The notes under the pieces are model-generated. The model had not been told where the DNA came from, searched no databases, and worked only from the letters and a program-made list of their open reading frames with translations. From the NCBI RefSeq assembly GCF_000426625.1, contig NZ_KE384547.1:1286986-1350985 (forward strand): a stretch of 64,000 bases of DNA, read 5' to 3'. The DNA comes from Psychrilyobacter atlanticus DSM 19335 (GTDB lineage: Bacteria; Fusobacteriota; Fusobacteriia; Fusobacteriales; Fusobacteriaceae). The translations under genes and the position numbers were made by a program. Of the stretch, positions 9,094 through 19,887 are shown in pieces. Numbering within the stretch: position 1 is the stretch's first letter; each line of letters starts with the position of its first letter.

Positions 9094-11043
9094 ATGTATT
9101 TTGGAGTAGATTATTATCCGGAACATTGGAATATAAGTATGATTGACGGTGATATTCAAAGAATAGTTGAGATGGGGTGTAATATCGTTAGAATTGGTGA
9201 ATTTGCCTGGCATTTAATGGAAAAAGAAGAGAATCAATTTGATTTTACATTTTTTGATATGGTTATAGAAAAATGTGAAAAAGCAGGATTAAAAGTAATC
9301 TTTGGCACTCCTACTGCTACCTTCCCTGCTTGGTTAGCCAAGAAACATCCTAGTATTTTATCTAAAGATGAAAATCTACAAGTTCGTGCCTTCGGAGGAA
9401 GAAGACAATACTGTTATAATTCAAAGATCTATCTCCAGTATTCCAATAAGATTGTGACTAAACTCCTGGAAAATTATAAAAAAAACCCTTCTGTAATCTC
9501 TTGGCAGGTAGATAATGAATTCGGTCATGAAGGCTCTGATAACTGTTATTGCGAGATATGCCAGTTAAAGTTTCAAGGATTTTTAAGAGATAAATATCAA
9601 ACTATCGATAAATTAAATGAGGTCTACGGAACAATATTTTGGGGACAGACTTACAACTACTTCGATGAAATTCCAGCACCTTTAAAAACCATCACTACCC
9701 ATAACCCTACTCTAAAATTAGATTGGATGAGATTCAAATCTGATTCCTTAAATCAATATGCAAATTCTCAAATTCAACTGGTTAAAAAACTTAGCGGCTC
9801 TCATCAGACTGTGACCACTAATCTATCAGGTGGATTTTATACTAAGTTGTATGATCATGAAGAAAATACAAAACATTTAGATTTTGTTTCCTATGATAAC
9901 TATCCTGTTTGGGGTGGATTAAAAGAACCAGTGTCACCGGGACAAATAGCTATGACACTGGATTTTATAAGAGGTCTTCAGCAAAAGAACTTTTGGATAT
10001 TAGAACAGCTCATGGGAGCCCAGGGACATGATGTAATAGGATATCTTCCTCGGCCTGATCAGGGAAAGATGTGGGCTTACCAAGCTTTTGCTCATGGGTG
10101 TGAATCTATGTTGTGGTTTAGGTATCGAGGGATGACAAAGGGAGCAGAACAATATTGCTTTGGAATACTTGATCAGGATAATCAGATCAACAGAAAATAC
10201 AGGGAGGTACAGTCTGCTATTAAAGACATATCTAAATATAAAACATTATTTACATCCAATATAAAATCCGATCTTGCTATTATTTATGATTTTGATAACA
10301 TATGGAGTTGGAAAGTCCAAAACCAGAGTTTAAATTTTGATTTCACCTCTGAACTTATGAGGCTCTATACTCCTTTTTATGAAAAAAATATTAATATTGA
10401 TGTAATCTCCTATAAGAAGGATTTTAATAGATATAAGATTTTGGTTCTACCAGTAACTAAAATTATCGATGAAATTTTAGCAGTGAGACTTGAAGATTTT
10501 GCTAAGAATGGAGGTACAATAATTTTCTCATATAGAGCAGGTATCAAAGACAGAGATAATAATCTTTATTTTGGAAAAACACTTCCATGTTTGGTAAAAG
10601 ATCTTTGCGGAATTTCCATAGAGGAGATTGAATCACTTCAACAAGGTCAGGACGTTGAAGTAGTAGGAACTGGAAGCTATATAGGACACACTGGAAGATG
10701 TGAAGTGTGGAGAGATCTAATTACACCTAATACTGCTGAAACATTATTTAAATACAATGATAAATTTTATAGTCATAAAGCGTGTATAACAAAAAATTCT
10801 TATGGTAGAGGACAGGTATATTATATTGGAGGCGGAGTAGATAATATAGTGTTGAGTACAATAGCACATGACATTTTAGAAGAAAAACAGATTGAAACTC
10901 TAGAATCTCCTACAGGTTTAGAAGTCTATAAAAGAAGGTGTGAGGAGGGAGATTATCTTATTATCACCAATCATTCCTCGGAAAAAAAACTATTCAAAGA
11001 GATCATTTTCTCTCCCTATGAGAGCAAGATCATAAAAATTTAA
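9094..11043 (+). CDS. beta-galactosidase, GH42 family
   Basis: Hydrolyses terminal beta-galactosides. GH42 signatures are the N-terminal YYPEHW, the acid/base Glu142 in WQVDNEFG and the nucleophile Glu304 in WILEQLMG. Cysteines 107, 152, 154 and 157 match the metal-binding cluster seen in many members. The 649 residues cover the TIM barrel, the trimerisation domain and the short C-terminal beta domain. There is no signal peptide, so it acts in the cytosol on imported galactosides, consistent with the mgl transporter encoded just upstream on the other strand. Ribosome site AGGGAGG. Confidence 0.93.
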   Translation: MYFGVDYYPEHWNISMIDGDIQRIVEMGCNIVRIGEFAWHLMEKEENQFDFTFFDMVIEKCEKAGLKVIFGTPTATFPAWLAKKHPSILSKDENLQVRAFGGRRQYCYNSKIYLQYSNKIVTKLLENYKKNPSVISWQVDNEFGHEGSDNCYCEICQLKFQGFLRDKYQTIDKLNEVYGTIFWGQTYNYFDEIPAPLKTITTHNPTLKLDWMRFKSDSLNQYANSQIQLVKKLSGSHQTVTTNLSGGFYTKLYDHEENTKHLDFVSYDNYPVWGGLKEPVSPGQIAMTLDFIRGLQQKNFWILEQLMGAQGHDVIGYLPRPDQGKMWAYQAFAHGCESMLWFRYRGMTKGAEQYCFGILDQDNQINRKYREVQSAIKDISKYKTLFTSNIKSDLAIIYDFDNIWSWKVQNQSLNFDFTSELMRLYTPFYEKNINIDVISYKKDFNRYKILVLPVTKIIDEILAVRLEDFAKNGGTIIFSYRAGIKDRDNNLYFGKTLPCLVKDLCGISIEEIESLQQGQDVEVVGTGSYIGHTGRCEVWRDLITPNTAETLFKYNDKFYSHKACITKNSYGRGQVYYIGGGVDNIVLSTIAHDILEEKQIETLESPTGLEVYKRRCEEGDYLIITNHSSEKKLFKEIIFSPYESKIIKI

Positions 11044-11111
11044 AGCTTCAAAATAAAAGGGATTTACAATTATTTTTGGTATAAAATAATACTAATTTTA
11101 GGAGGTGTACA

Positions 11112-12773
11112 ATGAAAAATATTGTATCTATAACTAATTATATAAATAATTGGATAAACCCAAAAGGATTTAAGAAATCTATTGTAATTATATTAATTTT
11201 AGTATTAGAGATTATTTTAGGTAGTATTGTGTTTGCTACTGGTGGAACTAAATATGTATACCTTCATATTATGTATTTTCCCATATTTTTAGGAAGCTTA
11301 ATTTTTGGACCTTTAGGAGGCCTATCCTTTGGGATTTTAGGAGGCATGATCCTTGGTCCATATATGCCTATAGATGTTTCAGTTATGAGTATGCAGAGCT
11401 TCTCAAATTGGGCAGTAAGGATTTTATTTTTTACAATTATTGGAGTCCTTATGGGGCTAATACTTAATCTATTAACAAAACATATAAAAGTTATCAATAC
11501 TCTTGCATTTTATAACCCCATTACCAATTTACATAATAGAAAATATTTTGAAAATATTAAATTGGATAAAGACACAGGATATTTTCTTGCTATATTAAAA
11601 ATTGAAAATTATTCTAAGGCTATTTCAAACTTAGGTTCTGATATGGCTGCAGAAATATTAGAGAAATTTTCTCATAAACTAAAAGACTATAAAAATTTTA
11701 ATAATAGTAGTAATGATAAAATTTTTCATTTTTCAGACAATGAATTTGCGATACTTTTAAAAAATGAAAATAGTGAAAGTGAAACAGAAGAATTTAAAAA
11801 AATATCTAAAATTTTAAGACATACTATAGATTTAAAAGATACAAAGTTTTTCCCTGAGATCTCTTTAGGGGTAGCAAAATACAATAAAAATAATTTAGAA
11901 CTTCTAAAAGAAGCTGAAATGGCTAGAATATTAGCAAGAAAGAACCTATTAGATTTTTATATGTATATTCCTGAAGTATCAAAACAACAAATGGTCAATT
12001 TTGAATTATTTAGTGAGATACCAAGAGCTTTAAAAAAGAAAGAATTTTACATTTGTTTTCATCCAAAAGTGAATGTATTAGAAAAAAAAATAGAAGGTGC
12101 TGAAGTCCTTATTAGGTGGTTACATCCAATAAAAGGAGTAATAAGTCCAGACAAATTTATACCATTTATAGAAACTACAAATTTTATAAATGAAATTACT
12201 CTTTTTGTCCTAAAAGAAGCTTTCAAGGCTTTGAACAAATTAAGACATGAGGGGATAAATATTAATTTATCAGTTAATATCCCTTTAAAATACCTAACTA
12301 ATCCTGATTTTCTAAGGGCTATAAAAGGATTTAAAAGTCTAGGTTATCCTCTGGAGAGTTTAGAAATAGAAGTTTTAGAAAGAGATCTGATAGAAGATTT
12401 TGATGTTATTTCAGATGCTATGAATGAAATAAAAAAATATGGAATAAGTTTCTCCCTAGATGATTTTGGAACTGGATATTCTTCTATTTTATATATAAAA
12501 AAACTACCGTTTGATAAAATAAAAATTGATCAAGCATTTGTAAGAGATATGACTACAAATCAAGAAAATCAAGATATTGTAAAATCTTCTATACAGTTAG
12601 CACATATAATGAATGTCTACCCTTTAGCGGAAGGAGTAGAAGACAGAGAATCTTTTGATATCTTATCTGATTTTAAGTGTAACTATGCTCAAGGCTATTA
12701 TTTTACTAAACCTCTTAAGCTCAATGACTTTATTAAATGGTGTATAACACCTTCTAATGATATTTTTCTTTAG
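11112..12773 (+). CDS. membrane c-di-GMP phosphodiesterase (EAL) with degenerate GGDEF
   Basis: Three parts. Residues 20-125 are a hydrophobic membrane domain of four to five helices with Gly-rich turns. Residues 130-285 are a GGDEF-like domain whose signature has become SDNEF (208-212), so it should not synthesise c-di-GMP. Residues 295-550 are an EAL domain. The EAL motif reads EVL (Glu331) but the other catalytic elements remain: Asn389, the EIEVLE segment, DDFGTGYSS (Asp450, Asp451), Lys471 and Glu507 in AEGVE. I infer an active phosphodiesterase that lowers c-di-GMP, which two riboswitches in this window sense. It stands alone, 68 bases after the GH42 gene. Confidence 0.9.
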   Translation: MKNIVSITNYINNWINPKGFKKSIVIILILVLEIILGSIVFATGGTKYVYLHIMYFPIFLGSLIFGPLGGLSFGILGGMILGPYMPIDVSVMSMQSFSNWAVRILFFTIIGVLMGLILNLLTKHIKVINTLAFYNPITNLHNRKYFENIKLDKDTGYFLAILKIENYSKAISNLGSDMAAEILEKFSHKLKDYKNFNNSSNDKIFHFSDNEFAILLKNENSESETEEFKKISKILRHTIDLKDTKFFPEISLGVAKYNKNNLELLKEAEMARILARKNLLDFYMYIPEVSKQQMVNFELFSEIPRALKKKEFYICFHPKVNVLEKKIEGAEVLIRWLHPIKGVISPDKFIPFIETTNFINEITLFVLKEAFKALNKLRHEGININLSVNIPLKYLTNPDFLRAIKGFKSLGYPLESLEIEVLERDLIEDFDVISDAMNEIKKYGISFSLDDFGTGYSSILYIKKLPFDKIKIDQAFVRDMTTNQENQDIVKSSIQLAHIMNVYPLAEGVEDRESFDILSDFKCNYAQGYYFTKPLKLNDFIKWCITPSNDIFL

Positions 12774-12800
12774 ATTAAGTTAAATATAATAAGAAAAAAA

Positions 12801-12834
12801 GATCAAAATCTTTAAAGATTTTGATCTTTTTTTC
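12801..12834. terminator. bidirectional terminator between EAL gene and pflA
   Basis: Thirteen-base perfect inverted repeat GATCAAAATCTTT / AAAGATTTTGATC flanked by A and T tracts, between convergent genes. Confidence 0.85.
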
Positions 12835-12863
12835 TAAAAAATTATTAATTCAAAGATAAATTT

Positions 12864-13604
12864 TTATCCTACGTTTAAGCCTTTATCTCTAAATATTTGT
12901 CTAGCACTTTTCATCTCTTCAGCAGTAGGTTCCTTTACATCTTTTAATGGATATTCAAGATTCATCTCTTCCCACTTATGTGTTCCAAGTTGATGAAATG
13001 GTAATAATTCAATTTTCTCTACATTTTTTAATTTAGAAACATAATCTGCTAATTTTTCTAAATTTTCTTTCTTGTCTGTTATTCCAGGAACAACAACGTG
13101 TCTTATCCATACAGGTTTTCCTATGCTGTCTAAATATTCAGCAAACTTTAGAGTGTTTTCTAACTCTACTCCTGTTAGGCTCTTATAAGTATCTGGATTT
13201 ATACTTTTGATATCTAATAATACTAAGTCTACATTTTCAAGGACTTCTTTTACCCTGTCATTGAATATATAGCCAGAAGTATCTACAACAGTATGAATTC
13301 CCTCTTCTTTAGCTCTTTTGAATAGAGCTTCTATATAATTTATTTGTACAAATGGTTCCCCGCCTGTAACTGTTAATCCACCACCATTTCTAAAAAACGG
13401 CTTATATTTTTTTATTTCATTTATAGTAAAATCAATACTTCTTTCATATTTAGCATCTTTAAGATCCCATGTATCCGGGTTATGACAATATTTACATCTT
13501 AAAGGACACCCTTGTGTAAATACAATAAATCTAATACCAGGTCCATCTACGGTCCCGCAACTTTCAAATGAATGTAACTTTCCTGTTAATTCCATCTCTT
13601 TCAT
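12864..13604 (-). CDS. pflA: pyruvate formate-lyase activating enzyme
   Basis: Radical SAM enzyme that installs the glycyl radical on PflB. The cluster motif CPLRCKYC gives Cys33, Cys37 and Cys40; GGEPF follows. Length 246 matches the single-cluster PflA type without a ferredoxin insert. It is downstream of pflB with 148 bases between them, which contain hairpins, so the two may be transcribed separately or at different levels. Confidence 0.95.
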   Translation of the reverse strand: MKEMELTGKLHSFESCGTVDGPGIRFIVFTQGCPLRCKYCHNPDTWDLKDAKYERSIDFTINEIKKYKPFFRNGGGLTVTGGEPFVQINYIEALFKRAKEEGIHTVVDTSGYIFNDRVKEVLENVDLVLLDIKSINPDTYKSLTGVELENTLKFAEYLDSIGKPVWIRHVVVPGITDKKENLEKLADYVSKLKNVEKIELLPFHQLGTHKWEEMNLEYPLKDVKEPTAEEMKSARQIFRDKGLNVG

Positions 13605-13626
13605 CTCCTTTGCTTTACCCTTTCTC

Positions 13627-13658
13627 GTAAATCACTAACTTTTTAATAAGTGATTTAC
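13627..13658. other. hairpin in the pflB-pflA gap
   Basis: Ten-base inverted repeat GTAAATCACT / AGTGATTTAC with a 12-base loop just before pflA. It lacks a T tail on the minus strand, so it is a candidate RNA-processing or stability element rather than a terminator. Confidence 0.4.
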
Positions 13659-13700
13659 ATCAAGGAAGAGGGATATTATTATTAATACCATTATAACATA

Positions 13701-13734
13701 AAAGTGGCAGTTAAAATTAATTAACTACCACTTT
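13701..13734 (-). terminator. hairpin after pflB
   Basis: Stem AAAGTGGCAGTTAA / TTAACTACCACTTT with one mismatch. The following minus-strand bases are AT-rich but not a clean T run, so termination may be partial and allow read-through into pflA. Confidence 0.5.
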
Positions 13735-13752
13735 CTAAACTATAACTTTTTA

Positions 13753-15984
13753 TTACATAGTTGAGTTAATAGTTCTTTTTATAACATCTAATTGTTGTTC
13801 CTTAGTTAATCTAACAAAGTTAACTGCATATCCAGATACTCTGATAGTTAATTGAGGATATAACTCAGGTCTTTCCATAGCGTCTTCTAATAATGATCTA
13901 TCGAATACGTTAACGTTTAAATGTTGTCCACCAGTTGGAGAGAAATATCCATCCATTAATGAGATTAGGTTGTTTCTTCTGATAGAATCTTCTTTTCCTA
14001 ATGCTCCTGGAGTTATAGCGAATGTATAAGATATACCATCATTTGCATGTTCAAATGGTAATTTTGCAACAGATGACATAGAAGCGATTGCTCCTCTTCT
14101 GTCTCTACCGTGCATAGGGTTAGCTCCTGGACCAAATGGTTCTCCAGCTCTTCTACCGTCAGGAGTATTTCCTGTCTTCTTTCCGTATACTACGTTTGAA
14201 GTGATAGTTAATAGAGATTGAGTAGGTCTAGCTCCTCTATACATGTGGTGAGTTCTGATTTTGTTCATGAAGTTTTTAGTGATCATTACTGCAAATCCAT
14301 CAGTTTCATCATCGTTGTTTCCGAATGGAGTATATTCTCCTTCGATCTCATAGTCAACTGCTAATCCATCTTCATTTCTGATTACTTTTACTTTAGCATT
14401 TTTGATAGCTGCTAATGCGTCAGCAACGATTGAGATTCCTGCAATTCCATGAGCTTGTGTTCTGTCTATTTCTAAATCATGTAATGACATTTGGAATGCT
14501 TCGTAAGCATATTTGTCATGCATGTAATGAATTATGTTTAATGCTTTTCCGTATACTTTAGATAACCATTCCATACTTTGGTCTAATTTTTCCATAACTT
14601 CGTCGAAGTCTAAGTATTCAGATGTGATAGGAGCGAATTTAGGAGCTACTTGTGCACCACTTTTCTCATCCTTTCCACCATTTATAGCATATAATAATGC
14701 TTTTGGTAAGTTTACTCTGGCACCGAAGAATTGCATTCCTTTACCTATTTTCATAGGAGATACACAACAAGCGATTCCATAATCGTCACCAAATTGGTTT
14801 CTCATAAGGTCATCATTTTCATATTGTAATGATGATGTATCCATAGATACTTTTGCAGCAAATTGCTTAAAGTTCTCAGGTAAGCTAGTTGACCATAATA
14901 CTGTTAAGTTTGGCTCAGGTGCTGGACCTAAGTTATATAAAGTATTTAATGTTCTGAATGAAGTTTTAGTTACTAAAGTTCTTCCATCTGTACCCATTCC
15001 ACCGATTGATTCTGTAACCCATGTAGGGTCTCCTGAGAATAACTCGTTGTATGCAGGTGGTCTTAAGAATCTAACTATTCTTAATTTCATGATGAATTGG
15101 TCCATGTATTCTTGAGCCTCTTCTTCAGTGATTGTTCCTTCAGCAACATCTTTTTCAATATAGATGTCTAAGAAAGTAGATACTCTACCTAATGACATAG
15201 CAGCTCCGTCTTGGTGCTTAGTAGCAGCAAGGTATGCGAAGTAAGTCCATTGGATAGCTTCCTTTGCGTTTGTAGCTGGCTTAGATACATCAAATCCGTA
15301 TGCGTTACACATAGTGATTAAAGATTTTAAAGATGCAATTTGTTGTGCAACTTCTTCTCTGCTTCTGATGATATCTTCAGTCATTTCAGCTGTATCTAAA
15401 GTTTTCTTTTGAGCTACTTTATCAGCTATTAATCTGTCTACACCATAAAGAGCTACTCTTCTGTAGTCTCCTATGATTCTTCCTCTTCCGTATGCATCTG
15501 GTAAACCAGTGATGATTCCAGATCTTCTAGCTGCTCTGATATCATCAGTATATGCTGAGAATACACCATCGTTATGAGTAGGTCTGTTATTCTTGAAGAA
15601 TTCAGCTGTTACTGGATCCATCTCATATCCATAAGATTCTAATGCGTTTTGAACTGTTCTTAATCCACCTTTAGGGAACATTGCTCTCTTTAATGGTGCA
15701 TCAGTTTGTAATCCTACAATACTTTCTAATTCTTTCTCTATATATCCTGCTCCATATGCATCTACATCTGAAGGCATTTTAGTTTCTGCGTCGTAAACAC
15801 CTTTTTCTATTTCTACTTTAAACATTTCTGTTAATTTATCCCATAATTTTTTAGAGTTATCAGTAGCACCTGCTAAAAATTCATCTCCACCTTCATATGG
15901 TGTATAGTTACTTTGTATAAAATCTCTTACGTTGATCTCTGTTTTCCAAAGATCTCCTTTGAAGCTATTTAAATAATTACTCAT
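13753..15984 (-). CDS. pflB: pyruvate formate-lyase (formate acetyltransferase)
   Basis: Glycyl-radical enzyme that splits pyruvate with CoA into acetyl-CoA and formate, central to anaerobic fermentation. The adjacent active-site cysteines are Cys406-Cys407 (IACCVSP), and the radical glycine is Gly718 in RVSGYAV near the C-terminus. At 743 residues it is close to the E. coli enzyme (760). An AGGAGG ribosome site and an almost perfect promoter precede it, consistent with very high expression. Confidence 0.97.
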   Translation of the reverse strand: MSNYLNSFKGDLWKTEINVRDFIQSNYTPYEGGDEFLAGATDNSKKLWDKLTEMFKVEIEKGVYDAETKMPSDVDAYGAGYIEKELESIVGLQTDAPLKRAMFPKGGLRTVQNALESYGYEMDPVTAEFFKNNRPTHNDGVFSAYTDDIRAARRSGIITGLPDAYGRGRIIGDYRRVALYGVDRLIADKVAQKKTLDTAEMTEDIIRSREEVAQQIASLKSLITMCNAYGFDVSKPATNAKEAIQWTYFAYLAATKHQDGAAMSLGRVSTFLDIYIEKDVAEGTITEEEAQEYMDQFIMKLRIVRFLRPPAYNELFSGDPTWVTESIGGMGTDGRTLVTKTSFRTLNTLYNLGPAPEPNLTVLWSTSLPENFKQFAAKVSMDTSSLQYENDDLMRNQFGDDYGIACCVSPMKIGKGMQFFGARVNLPKALLYAINGGKDEKSGAQVAPKFAPITSEYLDFDEVMEKLDQSMEWLSKVYGKALNIIHYMHDKYAYEAFQMSLHDLEIDRTQAHGIAGISIVADALAAIKNAKVKVIRNEDGLAVDYEIEGEYTPFGNNDDETDGFAVMITKNFMNKIRTHHMYRGARPTQSLLTITSNVVYGKKTGNTPDGRRAGEPFGPGANPMHGRDRRGAIASMSSVAKLPFEHANDGISYTFAITPGALGKEDSIRRNNLISLMDGYFSPTGGQHLNVNVFDRSLLEDAMERPELYPQLTIRVSGYAVNFVRLTKEQQLDVIKRTINSTM

Positions 15985-16024
15985 TTTATTCCTCCTGATT
16001 CCAAAATAGTCTTACTATGTGAAA

Positions 16025-16053
16025 AGTATAACAGCTTGAATAAAAAAAGTCAA
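16025..16053 (-). promoter_or_regulatory. strong promoter for pflB
   Basis: On the minus strand TTGACT, a 17-base spacer and TATACT, with the -10 about 40 bases before the pflB start. The remaining upstream gap to 16363 is AT-rich. It includes another TTGACA (minus strand, near 16210) without a clear -10, and a small TTCATCCGG-type inverted repeat near 16230. I see no gene there. Confidence 0.75.
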
Positions 16054-16363
16054 CCCTTTTTATTCATTATAATTTAACTTTTTTCACATTTATTAAGTTT
16101 AAGTTAACAACAGTCTTTTACTTTGATTTACAAAGTTCTCCTTATTGTAACTTATAACCCGTTAAATTACAAACTTTATTTGCTTTTTCACTTATTTTTT
16201 ATCAAATTTGTCAACTTATATATTTATACCGGATGAAAGGTTCGGTTTCTGTATATTTTGTGTTCTTTTTTTTGCACTTGTGAAATAAAGAATTATATTT
16301 TTAGGTTAAAAACCAAAGACACAGTACTCTTATTTTAGTATTTAAAATTAAAAAGTATTAATT

Positions 16364-17410
16364 TTAAAGTTCGTCCCATCCATCTATGGAGGAACTCATA
16401 TTGTATGAAGTTACATTCCCTTCAAAGAAATTGGCTTTTACATTTCCCTCTCCTTCGGTATCTGCTAATTTTTCCAGATGTTTATAAGGGTTTTTATCGT
16501 ATCCCTCATAAAGTTTATTCAATCCAAGACTTCTGAGCCTTTCATTGGCCAGCCATTTAGTATAGTCTTCAATAGTTTTTTCTGTAACCCCTAGTATTTT
16601 CTTACCTATGATATGTTTACTCCACTTTATCTCCTGATCTACAGCTACTTCAAACATCTCATATATTTCTTTTTCACTAAAATAATCTACGTTTTCTTGT
16701 TTGATCTCATTTATCATATTTTGAAATAAGACTACATGGGATAGTTCGTCTCTGTTTATTAATTTAATAATATCAGAGGTCCCCATCATCTTATTCCTAC
16801 TGGCAAGTAGATAGAAGAAGTTAAACCCATTGTAAAAATACAGTGATTCTAACAAAAAGTTAGCTACCAATACCTTGGAAAAATTCTTATTGCTGGGAGT
16901 ATCTATAAAATCCTGGTATATCTTTGCTATGTACTGGTTTCTTTCAAACAATACCTCGTCATCTCTCCACTTGTCATATATAAGGTTTCTCTTTTCCTTG
17001 GGAAGGATACTCTCAATTATATATTGGTAGGATTGAGAATGGATAGCTTCCTGGTATGTCTGAATAGCCAGGATCAAATTTACCTCTGGAGCTGTTATAT
17101 AGTTTGAAATATTCGGAACATTATTGGTTTGGATACTATCCAAAAATACTAAAAATGACAATATCCCATCATACGCATCCTTCTCCTCATCCACTAAACT
17201 GACATAGTCATTTTTATCCTGTGTCAGATCTGTTTTTTCTGGAATCCAAAAATTCCCCATCATAGTCCTATACAGATTATTTGCCCATTGATATTTAACA
17301 TTATTCAGGTTGAATATATTAGTTGTATCTCCACCTATGATTTTTCTTTGATCCAAGCTGTCTATCCCAAAAGGGTTAAATATTTTTTTTCTATCCACTA
17401 CAGCTTTCAC
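16364..17410 (-). CDS. nrdB: ribonucleotide reductase class I, beta (radical) subunit
   Basis: Holds the metal-tyrosyl cofactor that starts nucleotide reduction. All expected ligands are present: Asp91, Glu121 and His124, then Glu188, Glu222 and His225, with radical Tyr128 in HSQSY. So it is a tyrosyl-radical type rather than a tyrosine-less variant. The start overlaps nrdA by 20 bases; GTG at 17410 sits very close to the GAGGAG, and a GTG four codons later (17398) is possible. It is coupled to nrdA. Needing oxygen for activation, it suggests exposure to air or a Mn-type cofactor. Confidence 0.93.
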   Translation of the reverse strand: MKAVVDRKKIFNPFGIDSLDQRKIIGGDTTNIFNLNNVKYQWANNLYRTMMGNFWIPEKTDLTQDKNDYVSLVDEEKDAYDGILSFLVFLDSIQTNNVPNISNYITAPEVNLILAIQTYQEAIHSQSYQYIIESILPKEKRNLIYDKWRDDEVLFERNQYIAKIYQDFIDTPSNKNFSKVLVANFLLESLYFYNGFNFFYLLASRNKMMGTSDIIKLINRDELSHVVLFQNMINEIKQENVDYFSEKEIYEMFEVAVDQEIKWSKHIIGKKILGVTEKTIEDYTKWLANERLRSLGLNKLYEGYDKNPYKHLEKLADTEGEGNVKANFFEGNVTSYNMSSSIDGWDEL

Positions 17411-19643
17411 ACTCCTCTTTTTCCCTCATTATATTACTGTTTTTCTGAATGGTTCTAGTATAATATATTGACTTACACTGGGTTTTCCATGCAGTCATTA
17501 TAGTGTCGTATATATCTTTAGCTTTTATATCTTTGTTCAGGTCAAATAATAATTCCATAGATACACCTTGAGTGATCCATCTAGAGATTTTACTCATTAC
17601 ACGAACATATTCTTTGGGATCTATTTTTTTAGCTTCACTGTAAAACCAAGACCGGTCATTCAGATGTTTTACTACCCTTGGAACGGCTCCTTTTTGATTT
17701 TTTTCAATAAAGAATCTGGAGAATACTGGATTTACAGAAGCTGTAGCTCCCATTAGAAGTGATGTAGATGTGTTTGGTGCTACTGCTGTAAGTTCTCCAT
17801 TTCTGATTCCATCAGCCGCTACCATCTCAAATACCTCTGCCCATTCCGATCCTATCTCTGAACTATCTATATAGTGTTGTTTTGGTTTCCCAAAGAATAC
17901 TCCCTTATCCCAGCTAGACCCAGAGAACATCTTATATTGTCCTCTTTCCTTGGCTAAAATAGCACTTCCTTTCAGAGTATAGAGAGCAATTTTTTCAAAT
18001 AATTTATCGACCTCTTCTGCAGACTCCTCATACATAAGGTATCTATATGCCAAATAATCAGATAGGCCCATGGCTCCTACACCGACAGTTCTATATAGTT
18101 CATTATGTCTGTCAGATTCTCTGAGGGGTGATTTTGTAAGTTCGATTGTATTATCGAGAAGTCTTACTGCTAATATACTGATCTCCTCCAATTCTTCATC
18201 TTGTACCTCTGCCAGATTTAAAGACAATAGGTTACAAGTGTGCACCTCTCCCAGTGTATTTTTAGATATCCCGACCGTATCTTCTCTCACTTCATCAAAC
18301 TTTTTCGTAGGAGAGAAATTTGAAAAACTTTCCATACAAAGGTTTCCGTTACCAATCATCCCACTATGGGAGTTATGATTCATCCTATTGGCCGTATCTT
18401 TAAAAAAGATATAAGGCATTCCTGTCTCTATCTGTGTCTTCATAATCTCCTTTAGGAGTTCACGAGCACTTATTTTTTTTACTATTTTCAGATCAAAATC
18501 TTCCTCAAGTTTATTATAAGCCTCTTCAAATTCATCTCCATATAGTTCACACAATTCAAGATTATATTTCTTTCGAACTTCATACGGGTCAAATAAGGTC
18601 CAGATTTTATTTTCTTCTACTCTCTTCATGAATAGATCCGATACCACTACCTGGGGATATACATCATATGATTTACCTCTCTGGTCTCCATTTTCACTCT
18701 GAAGCTCTAAAAATTGTTCCATATCTATATGCCAGGTATCCAGTGCTACAGTCACAGCTCCTGCTCTTCTTCCTTGTTGATTTACAGCTACTGCAGTATC
18801 GTTTATTATCTTTATCCAAGGGGTTACTCCACCACTGGCATTTAAATATCCATTAACGACTGACCCTTTTCCTCTGATTCTGGAAAGATTTACTCCTACT
18901 CCTCCACCGTTTTTACTTATTTTTGCTATAGAATCTACATTATAAAATATAGATTCTATATTATCATCTATGGCACTTATAAAACATGAAGCAAGATTTC
19001 CATTGGGTACCCTAAGATTAGCTAAAATTGGTGTTGCCAATGATATTTTTTTTAATGATAAAACATCATAAAACTTTTTAACCTTTTCTACCCTGTCTTT
19101 TTTCTCATTCAGAGAGAGCATCATAGATATAGTCATAAATACCTCTTGAGGCAGTTCCCACACTTCCCCATTATATTTTAACAAGTATCTATTTATAAAC
19201 ATATTGGCTCCGGCATAGTCATAGTTCATATCTCTATCAGGCACCATGTAGTTATTTAACTCTTGAATTTCTTTTTTTGTATAATCTAATAGTCTGTTGT
19301 CATAGATATTATCTTTACATAGATCAGTTACAGTTTTATAAAAGTCACCATATGAATAACCTCTGCCGTGATATACTTCCCTTTCGATTTCCATCATTAG
19401 GAGTCTTCCGCCGACATTTGTCCAATGGCTGGATTCAAAGTTTGTCATAGATACAGTTAAGTTGATCAGGGATTCCTGTATCCTTTTAGTTGTAATATCT
19501 TCCTGATAGATAGTATCTATATGACTTTCTAACTCAACCATATTAATATCCAATCCTTCACAGGCTTTAATTAATTTTTCTCTGATCTTATCTACATCTA
19601 TAGGTTCCTTTATCCCATCTCTATTGATGACCATCCTATTCAT
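17391..19643 (-). CDS. nrdA: ribonucleotide reductase class I, alpha (catalytic) subunit
   Basis: Reduces ribonucleoside diphosphates. The ATP-cone domain is at residues 1-90 (starts VINRDGIKEPIDVDKI), and the catalytic barrel carries LASCFIS and NLCMES cysteine segments. The extreme C-terminus CESCSG supplies the swinging redox pair Cys745/Cys748 that NrdH-type redoxins re-reduce. Length 750 is typical. Operon order is nrdH-nrdA-nrdB with almost no spacing. Confidence 0.95.
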   Translation of the reverse strand: MNRMVINRDGIKEPIDVDKIREKLIKACEGLDINMVELESHIDTIYQEDITTKRIQESLINLTVSMTNFESSHWTNVGGRLLMMEIEREVYHGRGYSYGDFYKTVTDLCKDNIYDNRLLDYTKKEIQELNNYMVPDRDMNYDYAGANMFINRYLLKYNGEVWELPQEVFMTISMMLSLNEKKDRVEKVKKFYDVLSLKKISLATPILANLRVPNGNLASCFISAIDDNIESIFYNVDSIAKISKNGGGVGVNLSRIRGKGSVVNGYLNASGGVTPWIKIINDTAVAVNQQGRRAGAVTVALDTWHIDMEQFLELQSENGDQRGKSYDVYPQVVVSDLFMKRVEENKIWTLFDPYEVRKKYNLELCELYGDEFEEAYNKLEEDFDLKIVKKISARELLKEIMKTQIETGMPYIFFKDTANRMNHNSHSGMIGNGNLCMESFSNFSPTKKFDEVREDTVGISKNTLGEVHTCNLLSLNLAEVQDEELEEISILAVRLLDNTIELTKSPLRESDRHNELYRTVGVGAMGLSDYLAYRYLMYEESAEEVDKLFEKIALYTLKGSAILAKERGQYKMFSGSSWDKGVFFGKPKQHYIDSSEIGSEWAEVFEMVAADGIRNGELTAVAPNTSTSLLMGATASVNPVFSRFFIEKNQKGAVPRVVKHLNDRSWFYSEAKKIDPKEYVRVMSKISRWITQGVSMELLFDLNKDIKAKDIYDTIMTAWKTQCKSIYYTRTIQKNSNIMREKEECESCSG

Positions 19644-19644
19644 A

Positions 19645-19851
19645 TTATTTTACCTCTTCTAAAAAACTATCCATAGTAAAGAATTTATTGTTATATTCAA
19701 CTATTGGTGCTGACATTATCTTTGCCTTACTTGCTACAATCCTCAATTCTTTGATATCTTCTATATATTTAAACTCTGTACCACTATTAATCAGTTTAGA
19801 CTTTAATTCCTCACATTGTCTGCAATTTTCTTTTCCGTATATTTTTATCAT
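19645..19851 (-). CDS. nrdH: NrdH-like glutaredoxin
   Basis: A 68-residue thioredoxin-fold redoxin with active site CRQC (Cys10, Cys13) and the SAPIVEYNN cis-Pro segment. It reduces the C-terminal cysteines of NrdA. It is one base upstream of nrdA and is the first gene of the operon, with an AGGAGG ribosome site. Confidence 0.88.
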   Translation of the reverse strand: MIKIYGKENCRQCEELKSKLINSGTEFKYIEDIKELRIVASKAKIMSAPIVEYNNKFFTMDSFLEEVK

Positions 19852-19887
19852 TAAAAATACCTCCTGTTGTGATTATAATTATTTTAA

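Noticed and set aside
13627-13734. A riboswitch or sRNA between pflB and pflA
   Set aside because: Only two simple hairpins are present, with no conserved aptamer core.
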